From Gillisia limnaea DSM 15749 (GTDB lineage Bacteria; Bacteroidota; Bacteroidia; Flavobacteriales; Flavobacteriaceae): 64,000 nt of DNA. This document shows positions 54,336 through 62,257 of this stretch, piece after piece (within the stretch, counting starts at the first letter, position 1; each line of letters opens with the position of its first letter). Under the pieces are notes generated by a model that saw only the letters and a list, made by a program, of their open reading frames with translations, did no database searches and had not been told where the DNA came from. The position numbers and the translations under genes are program-made. The stretch spans positions 3,315,526-3,379,525 of the forward strand of contig NZ_JH594606.1 in NCBI RefSeq assembly GCF_000243235.1, read 5' to 3'.

Positions 54336-54431
54336 ATTAAAATTGAAAAAGTGAAATTGTGAATAACCTTTTGCCGGATTTTTCCCCAGGCCTGTTTTAA
54401 ATTATATTTTTGGCACTCTAAAAAAAATAAG

Positions 54432-54929
54432 ATGAGTGCAACTTGGTATGAATGTAAGGTGAAATACAGAAAAACACACGAGACTGGAGAACAAAAAGTG
54501 TCCACAGATACCTACTTGTTAGATGCGGTATCTTTCACAGAAGCAGAAGCCAGAATTACCGAAGAGATGACTGCTTATACAAGCGAGGATTTTAAGATCA
54601 TGAACATCAAAGTCGCTAACTTCTCAGAAGTTCATCCATTTGAAAATTCAGACAGGTGGTTTAAGTCAAAGGTTTCCCTGGTAGCGCTTGATGAGGAGAG
54701 CGGGAAGGAAAGAAAAACCAATATATATATGCTGGTGCAAGCCAATGATGTAAAAGAGGCTTTTGAGAATACTACTGAAGCTATGCAAAATACCATGGGC
54801 GATTACACGATTCCTTCTATCACAGAATCGCCTATTTTAGATGTATTCCCATATTTTTCAGGTGAAGAAGATGAGTTAGAAAAATTTGAGGCTATAGAGA
54901 GCGCAGTAACAACGGAACAGGAAAATTAG
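54432..54929 (+). CDS. DUF4494-family protein
   Basis: A 165-residue cytoplasmic protein matching the DUF4494 family found almost only in Bacteroidota. It begins WYECKVKYRKTHETGEQKV, and has the repeated TDTYLLDAVSFTEAEARI and TNIYMLVQANDVKEAFENT motifs that suggest an internal duplication of a small alpha-beta unit. Function is unknown. TATTTTTG at 54405-54412 is a likely -7 box 20 bases upstream. An intrinsic terminator follows. Confidence 0.9.
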   Translation: MSATWYECKVKYRKTHETGEQKVSTDTYLLDAVSFTEAEARITEEMTAYTSEDFKIMNIKVANFSEVHPFENSDRWFKSKVSLVALDEESGKERKTNIYMLVQANDVKEAFENTTEAMQNTMGDYTIPSITESPILDVFPYFSGEEDELEKFEAIESAVTTEQEN

Positions 54930-54998
54930 GATAAACCAGGCTGTTGTGATTTAATCATTTCAGTTATTTCTATTTTTTAACTGTTAACCGGTTTTCAA

Positions 54999-55030
54999 AC
55001 ATCTCCTGAAAGGGAGGTGTTTTTTATTTT
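54999..55030 (+). terminator. Intrinsic terminator of the DUF4494 gene
   Basis: Arms ACATCTCC (54999-55006) and GGAGGTGT (55013-55020, one G-T pair) are followed by a T-rich tract. Confidence 0.8.
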
Positions 55031-55701
55031 AAGGAGAACTTTAAGCAGCAGGTCTAATTGATATATAAAGATGAAGTAGTGATTGGCCATATCCCTGTGT
55101 TTATAGCGACAAGGTAGTTTTTACCTGATCTTTCAAAATGGCACCATTCGAACCGTAATATCCAGTCACGCAGCGATAGAAGACTTTGCGCAGCGGGGGA
55201 CTTCAATCCGTTTCCTGGTCCTTTTGAGATTTGAATGAGGCGAAAATCTCATCGGTAAAGGCCTCAATCTGGGATAAATGTAGTTGCATAAATAAATAGA
55301 AGTTCTAAACCTGAAAAATAAACGAAGTGGACCAGGAGTAGGTAAATGTAATTCCTACTTTTCCCGGTAAGGGCGGCTCGAACAAACAAGGGCCTGTGAC
55401 GCACTTATTGCTATAAAAGTTGACAAAACAAACAAAAAATATGAATCTTCTTACATAGAGAATGATGTTAAAACACTGAAAATCATTTTGTTTGAAAAAG
55501 AATAAGTAAATTTAGTAAAATGTAGTAGCATCCTTTATACCTTGAAATAATTAATTAAATGGAAGTGTTATAAAGCCAGGAAACTAATTATAAAAAAGTA
55601 AATTTTGATGTTGGAATTTCTTTTATACTCCTGTTTATAAGTCGGCGATTCAAACCCGCAGTTATTTTAAAAGTAAAACAGTAATACTAAATAGTTATAT
55701 C
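55031..55701. other. Gene-poor region upstream of the AraC-type regulator
   Basis: About 670 bases without a convincing gene. A segment around 55130-55300 is less AT-rich and open on the minus strand for about 70 codons, but shows no recognisable family or start. The last 200 bases before 55702 are very AT-rich. Confidence 0.4.
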
Positions 55702-56799
55702 ATGCCAATTTACATGGACCGTCACGATGTTTCAAAAGAAGTAACTGCAGAAATTGTTGCAGACCTGCATCAAAAGGATTTGAAAATACAGCATAAGTTT
55801 AACTGTAAAGGTTTGACCTATTGGTTTGATGAAAAAAGAAAAACTGCTTTTTGTTTGGTAGAGGCTCCCAATAAGGCGGCGATTAAGGAAATGCATGATT
55901 ATGCTCATGGAGAGGTTCCTAATAGGATAATAGAAGTAGATCACGCTGTGGTAGAGTCATTTTTAGGGCGAATTGAAGACCCTGAAAAATCTCAAAAAAC
56001 GAAATTAAATATTATAAATGACCCGGCCTTTCGTACTATAATGGTAGTGGGAGTCAAACCTTTTTCTTTAAAGGAAAACCTGGACAAAAGCTTAAATACA
56101 ATTGTTGATGGTGTGAACAGAGCCATTGTGAGTACCATAGAATTATATAAAGGACGGCTTGTTAAGCAAAACCCCGATCACTTTTTAATTTCATTTGACT
56201 CGGTCACCAATGCAGTAGTATGCGCCCTGAAAATTCGGACTGAATTTGAAGAAAACTTCGGTAGAAAATACAGTTCTCACATAGAACTAAATATTGGTTT
56301 AAATGCCGGTGTACCTGTGGAAGAAAAGGAAGGCATTTTTGAAAATACCATAAAAGCAGCTCATTCTTATTTTGACCTTGTAAAAGGTATTGTAGTTATT
56401 TCTTCTGAAGTGAAAGACCTGTATGAAAGTGAAAATTTAAATACTCCTTTAGCCCAGGATTCTGTTGTCGCACTCAATCCAGCTGAAGAGCATTTTTTAA
56501 AAGAACTTTTAGATTTTACAGAGAGTGAATGGAGCAACACTTCTTTGAGTATCGATGATTTTTGCAGATATCTCGGGTATAGCAAATCCAGACTGTATAG
56601 AAAAATAGTAACCGTGACAGGCAAATCTGCCAACTCTTTCTTAAAAGTTTACAGGCTCAACAGGTCATTGAACCTTCTGAATAAAAAAGATATGAATATC
56701 TCTGAAATTGCCTTTGAAACCGGATTTAACAGTCCTGCCTATTTTTCAAAATGTTTTCACCAAACCTTCGGAATTCTTCCTTCGCAATACATAAAATAG
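55702..56799 (+). CDS. Three-domain regulator: DUF4242 + degenerate cyclase-like + AraC HTH
   Basis: A 365-residue protein. Residues 1-95 match DUF4242 (the small ferredoxin-like 'nickel-binding' family; PIYMDRHDVSKEVTAEIV, FCLVEAPNKAAIKEMH). Residues about 110-245 resemble a class III nucleotide cyclase fold (GRLVKQNPDHFLISFDSV, AVVCALKIRTEFEENFG), but the first metal-binding aspartate region reads MVVGVKP and the usual G-D is P-D, so catalysis is unlikely. Residues about 265-365 are an AraC-type helix-turn-helix pair (LSIDDFCRYLGYSKSRLYRK; NISEIAFETGFNSPAYFSKC). It probably senses a ligand through the N-terminal part and controls the cupin and oxidase genes downstream. Confidence 0.82.
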   Translation: MPIYMDRHDVSKEVTAEIVADLHQKDLKIQHKFNCKGLTYWFDEKRKTAFCLVEAPNKAAIKEMHDYAHGEVPNRIIEVDHAVVESFLGRIEDPEKSQKTKLNIINDPAFRTIMVVGVKPFSLKENLDKSLNTIVDGVNRAIVSTIELYKGRLVKQNPDHFLISFDSVTNAVVCALKIRTEFEENFGRKYSSHIELNIGLNAGVPVEEKEGIFENTIKAAHSYFDLVKGIVVISSEVKDLYESENLNTPLAQDSVVALNPAEEHFLKELLDFTESEWSNTSLSIDDFCRYLGYSKSRLYRKIVTVTGKSANSFLKVYRLNRSLNLLNKKDMNISEIAFETGFNSPAYFSKCFHQTFGILPSQYIK

Positions 56800-56998
56800 T
56801 TTTTTTCTGACTTTAAGACGTTTCAGTTTATTTTTTACAATCAATAACATTCTGCGGTTGAATGAGGATAATTGATACCCCTGAACTAAACGTCGCATTT
56901 ATTGAACTAAAAGTAGCCCTGAAAAATGTTTTCGCTGCATAACTTTGGGAAGTAAAAGAAAGCAATTCAATTATCACTAATAATTAAAATAGGAAAAA

Positions 56999-57385
56999 AT
57001 GAGAGTAGCAAAAGAAAACATCGAAGTAAAAATGGAAATACCTGGTGCAGTTATTCGTCAAAGAACAGACTTTGGGGATGCATCAGGGCTAGGGAAAATT
57101 AGCGGTGAGTTTTTTAGCCTGGCAGCAGGAGTAGATACTACACCACTTTTCATTGGTCTTGAAGGAAATCTATGCCAGTGCCCCCACTGGGGATACGTTT
57201 TGAGTGGCCAAATTACCACCACTGATTCCCATGGGACTCAGGAAACCGTTAATGAAAGCGATCTGTTTTTCTGGCCGGCCGGGCATAATGTAAAGGTCAA
57301 TAAGGATGCTGAAATTATTATGTTCAGTCCGCAACATGAACATAGTCTGGTGATCAATCATATGATTGAGAAAACAAAGAACTAA
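56999..57385 (+). CDS. Small cupin-fold-like protein
   Basis: A 128-residue soluble protein with no signal peptide. The pattern HWGYVLSGQITTTDSHGTQE followed by VNESDLFFWPAGHNVKV, and a late histidine pair (QHEHSL), fits a single cupin barrel, in which these histidines and an acidic residue would bind a metal. Function unknown; binding or processing of an aromatic or small organic ligand is typical. It follows the AraC-type regulator by about 200 bases and precedes the FAD-linked oxidase. Confidence 0.65.
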   Translation: MRVAKENIEVKMEIPGAVIRQRTDFGDASGLGKISGEFFSLAAGVDTTPLFIGLEGNLCQCPHWGYVLSGQITTTDSHGTQETVNESDLFFWPAGHNVKVNKDAEIIMFSPQHEHSLVINHMIEKTKN

Positions 57386-57482
57386 GATTCACATATTAAC
57401 AGGCTCTTATTAGATTTTAGCCATTTAAAATTGCTGGCAATATCTAAATACACATTTCCGCAAAAATTTAAAAAATAGCATT

Positions 57483-58887
57483 ATGGCTCAAATAGCAACT
57501 TTACCGGTAAAGGATCTGGATTCTTCCAAAATTGAAGGATTCGCGGCGCAACTAAGAGGAAAAATCGTAATGGCCTCTGATGATAACTATAACGAGACAA
57601 GAAAAGTCTTTAACGGTATGATAGACAAGAGTCCTGGGAATGTTTGCTATTTGTACTGATGTAGCCGACGTTATTGCCTCTGTTAATTTTGCAAGGGAAA
57701 ATGATCTCGCAATTGCAATTCGGGGCGGCGGGCATAATGGGGGAGGATTGGGCTTATGCGATGGTGGCCTCGTAGTTGATTTGTCGGGAATAAAATTTGT
57801 TCGGGTAGACACCTCAAATAATACTGTTAGAGTGGGGGGCGGAAATCTTTGGGGTGAAGTGGATCATGCTACTCATGCCTTCGGGCTCGCCATTCCTGCA
57901 GGGATAATTTCCACAACCGGAGTTGGAGGCTTAACCCTGGGGGGAGGTGTGGGGTACCTCTCAAGGAAATATGGACTAACCATTGATAACCTGCTTGAAG
58001 CAGACATGGTTCTGGCAGATGGTACTTGTGTAACTGTAAGTAAAGATCAACATCAAGATCTCTTTTGGGCCATACGCGGTGGTGGCGGAAATTTTGGAAT
58101 TATTACTTCTTTTAAATTTCAGGCACATTCGTTAAAAACAGTTTTTGGAGGTCCTACCTTATGGCCAATAGAGAAAACGGAGGAAATCATGGAGTGGTTC
58201 GATGGATTTATTCATACCGCTCCCGATGATCTTAATGGTTTTATTGCCACTCTTGTTATTCCCGGCCCACCTTTTCCTGAAGAACTTCATAATAAACAAT
58301 TCTGCGGAATTGTTTGGTGTTACACAGGGGATAGTGAAAAGGCAAAGGAAATTTTTAAACCTATTTTAGATAAAAACCCGGTGTTCGAGCATGTTGGGGA
58401 AATGCCCTATCCCGCCATCCAGACATTATTTGATGGCCTATTTCCACCGGGATTACAATGGTACTGGCGTGCCGATTTCTTTAATGAGTTGGGGCCTGAA
58501 ATAAGAGAACAACATTTAAAATTTGGCTCAAAAATTCCAACTCCCCTTTCGCAAATGCATCTTTATCCTATAAGTGGGGCAGCTGGCAGAGTGGGAAAAG
58601 AAGAAACTCCCTGGGCATACCGGGATGCTAAATATGCAGGGGTAATTGTGGGTGTAGATAAGGACCCTGCAAATAACGAAAGAATAACTCAATGGTGCAA
58701 GGAGTATTGGGAAGGACTACATCCTTATTCCGCAGGAGGGGCCTATTCAAATTTTTTAATGGATGAGGGGCAGGAACGTGTAAAAGCAAGTTATAAGCAT
58801 AACTACAAGCGTTTGGCACAGATAAAAAAACGATACGATCCCGAAAATTTCTTCAGAGTAAATCAAAACATAAAACCCGGGGATTAA
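57483..58887 (+). pseudogene. FAD-linked (berberine-bridge-type) oxidase with a +1 frameshift
   Basis: ATG at 57483 starts a normal N-terminus (MAQIATLPVKDLDSSKIEGF) that runs to KVFNGMIDKSPG and then stops at TGA 57657-57659. The rest, from 57640 to 58887, is in the +1 frame: FAICTDVADVIASVNFARE, the FAD motif AIRGGGHNGGG, GVGGLTLGGGVGYLSRKYG and the closing BBE segment YDPENFFRVNQNI. Removing one base in GGGAA at 57636-57640 restores a continuous protein of about 467 residues. It is therefore either a recent frameshift or a sequencing error at a short homopolymer. The intact enzyme would oxidise an alcohol or sugar-like substrate. Confidence 0.87.
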
Positions 58888-59050
58888 TTTTAATTGAGGG
58901 TATTTTTGACGAAGTCAAACTTCAGGTAGATGGCAAGTAATTTAAATTGCACAGGAGTTTACAAGTTTGGCAAACGGCATTTTTTATTTTTTCTCTCTTA
59001 CTATCATATTTATAAAACCGCGCCACATCCTTTCAATAACAATTTACAAA

Positions 59051-59440
59051 TTAGGTAACTGTGTAGATAATCAATACGCCTATCAAAATTGATAGCGGAG
59101 ATATAAGCTGAAAATAGATCGGTTTTAATATTTCTGCTGCCCCAAGGGAAAATTGATGGTGTAACCTTCTTGGTATAATCATAAGAAGTATTGAGGAGAT
59201 TAAGATGAACCAACCAACAAGTTGAAATGTCAGTGGAAACTTAGAGGTTTCAGCATAAACGATAAAGGCAATTCCGGGAATCATTCGAATAGATAATTCA
59301 GCATAATTAATGAATGTTGTGCTTCCCGCTTTTCGTAACATGGACCTTGCTATTTGCGGTCGAAAAGCCATAATTAATCCGGCGGCAATGAAAAAGATAC
59401 CAAAGCTTATAATGACAAATTTGGCTATAGTTTCAGGCAT
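59051..59440 (-). CDS. Hypothetical four-helix membrane protein
   Basis: A 129-residue protein with four hydrophobic segments (about residues 7-27, 46-62, 70-88 and 106-127) separated by short basic loops (RPQIARSMLRKAG; PRRLHHQF). No family recognised. It stands alone. Confidence 0.6.
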   Translation of the reverse strand: MPETIAKFVIISFGIFFIAAGLIMAFRPQIARSMLRKAGSTTFINYAELSIRMIPGIAFIVYAETSKFPLTFQLVGWFILISSILLMIIPRRLHHQFSLGAAEILKPIYFQLISPLSILIGVLIIYTVT

Positions 59441-59659
59441 TCTACTTTTCAGTTAATTAATTCGTTTACCTACACGGCTGCTCCCGGTTTGCAGGTAAGG
59501 GTTTTGTATATGAAACGTAGTGCAGGAAATAAGCACTTTCGTTTCGGATAAACATAAGTCGAATTTAAAAATTTGGCGACTTCCCAAAAATGCACGAACC
59601 ATTGGGGTTTACAATGTCTCGCACTATGTTTAATAAATTTATTGGCCTTATGCGAGAGC

Positions 59660-60022
59660 CTACGATTCGTTATTAATAATGAGCTGCTTTAATTCATTGC
59701 TCTCCAAAGCTTTTTCTAAATCAGCTTTAACATACGAAAACCTATTAAAAAACCTCCTGCCATTCAAAGGAGTTAGCTTTACTGTAGCGTCTTCGGATAT
59801 TTCTACAATTTTCACTTTCATTCCGTCCATAGATTTATAGTTCGCAATGGCTCCTCGTTTAATAATAAAGTTTGTCTTTGGGAAGTATAGATGGTTAAAA
59901 GGGATATTAAAATCCTTATTAATGGATAGGATATCCCCAGGCTTCAAATTTTCACGTTTGTCTTGACTAAAAGAAATATTTGACATTAATAAAAGTATTA
60001 GTAAAATGAATACGTTTTTCAT
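59660..60022 (-). CDS. Hypothetical secreted protein
   Basis: A 120-residue protein with a signal peptide (residues 1-20, ending ISFSQ). The mature part contains a beta-rich module (ANYKSMDGMKVKIVEI; TVKLTPLNGRRFFNRF) and an acidic helical tail. Family unknown. A loose hairpin (TCTCGCA at 59617-59623 with TGCGAGA at 59651-59657) lies just after its stop. Confidence 0.55.
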   Translation of the reverse strand: MKNVFILLILLLMSNISFSQDKRENLKPGDILSINKDFNIPFNHLYFPKTNFIIKRGAIANYKSMDGMKVKIVEISEDATVKLTPLNGRRFFNRFSYVKADLEKALESNELKQLIINNES

Positions 60023-60449
60023 GTTGCTTGAATTTAAAGGTTAAACAATGTTTAAATCAATTCGGGAATCCCTCTTAAATGTTTATTATGTAAATATAAG
60101 GTGCTTTAATTACGAATAAACAATATTTATACGGCTGTTTTTTATAAAAACAAAATAAAGAAAATACATAGAATGATAGTGAAGCTCACGTTAAAATTTC
60201 TGATTTATCCATCAAAATTTTACCCCACTGTCTTGATTTACGGAAGTAGGGTGGAGGATGGACGTGAACTTGTCGGCTTGATTGTTTGTTACTTGATGTC
60301 TAAAATATCACTTTTCACTGTAATACCTGCTATCTGCGATTAACAGAAGTTATCTACAGGCTATTTCTCAAATAAAGTATTAAGTTCTATTTCATTAGCT
60401 GCGTGGATATTCCTTCGCAGCTGTAATAATTCTTCGAGTTTATCCAGGT

Positions 60450-60690
60450 CTTATTCTCGATACAATTTTCCCCTCCGCTTGGCTTTAGGAAAAATCGAAC
60501 TGACGCAGGGCAGGCTATCATTGACGAGTATTGAGTGTTGAGCTTTATAACGGAGGGAGGTTGTTACGGATTGCAAATCCGCGCTGACCTCTATGTGCTT
60601 TTTTACGCAATAGAATCCCCGTCAGGAGTGAATTTGATGCTGCGGGGGCAGATTCGAATTTGTATCGAGAACCGAACTGATTTGTTTATT
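60450..60690. repeat. Inverted dispersed-repeat pair around a family B palindrome
   Basis: TTCTCGATACAATTTTCCCC near 60452 is nearly the reverse complement of ATTTGTATCGAGAACCGAAC near 60658. ATCGAACTGACGC occurs near 60495 and ACCGAACTGA near 60670. Between them lies TTACGGATTGCAAATCCGCG (about 60575), a family B palindrome variant. Confidence 0.65.
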
Positions 60691-61069
60691 TGCCAATACA
60701 GAAATACTTAAGCCTTGCTATTGCTAAGGAAAATAGCGAGGTACAAAAAAGGTACAAGAAAATAACACAAAAAATAGCAATAATAATCTCTTCATTTTTT
60801 TTTAATATTTATTCACTGGTGAATTCATTATAATATTGATTTTTTGAAATTCTTCGTCAAATCAACCATTTCCTTTTAATTCGGATTAAACTATATTATT
60901 GAACTAATTATACACTATGAGGTAAAAAAGAATAAAATTCAATCCCAATATTAGGGGTAAAGCATTGCTTTTATCCCGGGAAATTGGAATGATAAAAGTA
61001 TATATTTGTTGATCATATAATCGGTGGTTAAACATTAGAACTTATCATTTATAGTATCTTAAATTGAAC

Positions 61070-61240
61070 TTGCATAAAGGGCTAATTTTATCACATCACG
61101 CAAGGCTAATTAAGATACGACATACTAGGCTAATTCATCAAGTAAGTTTTGAAGGCAACATTGAATCATTTGCTGTTTTTATTTCGAATTTAGTTAAAGA
61201 GAGTCTAAAAGGGACTCCAATTGCAAAATTAAAAACGTAA
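61070..61240 (+). pseudogene. Possible 3' relic of a Fic-type gene
   Basis: An open frame of 56 codons without a normal start reads LSHHARLIKIRHTRLIHQV and then GNIESFAVFISNLVKESLKG before TAA at 61238. The first part recalls the Fic motif region (HxxLxxIHPF), but the catalytic HPFxDGNGR is absent. The second part recalls the C-terminal helix of some Fic proteins. I regard this as a deletion remnant at best. Confidence 0.25.
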
Positions 61241-61540
61241 TAATTGAAAAGAAACGTTTGTCAACACCGCAAAATTTTAATCAATAACCTGTAGCCATAT
61301 TTTAGGAAGTGTATGGTCAGTTGATTCTTTGTTTATCAGTCTTAATACAGGCTACAAAGCCATCTTAATGGCATTATATCCAATTGAGCTAGTAAACCCT
61401 AATTTCTACCCCATTTTTATTTCCTTTTATTCTTTCAACTATTTTTCCGGATTTGATATAAATGAATTTCCAGAAGCTTGAAGTAGTTTATTGTTTTTGT
61501 TTGTATTGATATAATATTCAATTTTATATTACACAATATA

Positions 61541-62257
61541 TTATTTAGTCTCTTTTTCTTTCAATGATTTAAAAACACTTCTCTTTAACTCTTCTAAGCT
61601 TTTTCTCTCCTCATCGATTAATTTTTCTATTTCTTTAAAAACAAAGTTCAGTCTGTCTTCATTATTCACTTTTTTTTCTTTTGAATTATCATTTAAATCC
61701 ACTACTCCTGATAAAAAATCAATTTTAGCAATCGAATTTAGATGTTCTATCAGTTCTTTCTCTACATCTGTCAAAAAATCTTTATGGTTATTTAGCCATT
61801 CGTTATTTTTAAGCAATAAGTCTCTATGCAAATTTGCTTCAAAAGCATGATAAAATATTTTTTCGGAATTATTCTTTACTTTTTGTACAAAATGTAACCA
61901 GTGGCTATCATCTGAAATTGAATGATACTCCAACCATCTAGGCATTAAGGATGTCCTATCTTTTCCTTTTTTTAGTACAGCTAAGATTTGAAGAAATTCT
62001 TGAGCATTATCTAGTGGTTTTTGAAAAGGAAGGCTGTCTTTTTTTTTCCATAATTTAAGTATTAAGTTACAACACTCTTTTTGCAATTTAATTTTATCAT
62101 CTTCGGATTTACATGCTTCAATTGAGCCCATTAGTTCTGCTAAATAATGAGCCATCCATCTAGCCAATGTGTTTACTGTATAATCAAGTTCCAGTTCAGA
62201 TATTATTTTTTTACCTAATTTTAATATCTCCTCCTCTGATTGTTCTAATTCTCCCAT
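61541..62257 (-). CDS. Hypothetical helical protein, partner of the large AT-rich gene
   Basis: A 238-residue, highly charged, lysine/glutamate-rich protein predicted to be almost entirely helical, with no signal peptide or membrane helix. The C-terminal half ends in a coiled-coil-like segment (FKEIEKLIDEERKSLEELKR). No family recognised. Its start lies 47 bases inside the end of the upstream gene, so the two are almost certainly cotranscribed and may form a complex. Confidence 0.65.
   Translation of the reverse strand: MGELEQSEEEILKLGKKIISELELDYTVNTLARWMAHYLAELMGSIEACKSEDDKIKLQKECCNLILKLWKKKDSLPFQKPLDNAQEFLQILAVLKKGKDRTSLMPRWLEYHSISDDSHWLHFVQKVKNNSEKIFYHAFEANLHRDLLLKNNEWLNNHKDFLTDVEKELIEHLNSIAKIDFLSGVVDLNDNSKEKKVNNEDRLNFVFKEIEKLIDEERKSLEELKRSVFKSLKEKETK

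Larger units (their letters stand above)
60023..61540. other. 1.5 kb gene-poor accessory stretch
   Basis: Very AT-rich. It contains an inverted pair of repeats (60452-60690), one family B palindrome near 60567, and an apparent coding relic (61070-61240). An open stretch without a start codon, about 61276-61481, also exists but resembles nothing known. No RNA gene is recognised. Confidence 0.5.

Noticed and set aside
55130-55330. Open minus-strand stretch of about 70 codons, less AT-rich than its surroundings
   Set aside because: No start codon with context, no recognisable family, and no matching neighbours; likely chance or an old relic.
60640-60690. GGGGGCAGATTCGAAT resembles a tRNA T-arm
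   Set aside because: No acceptor stem or anticodon arm could be built around it; the segment belongs to a dispersed repeat.
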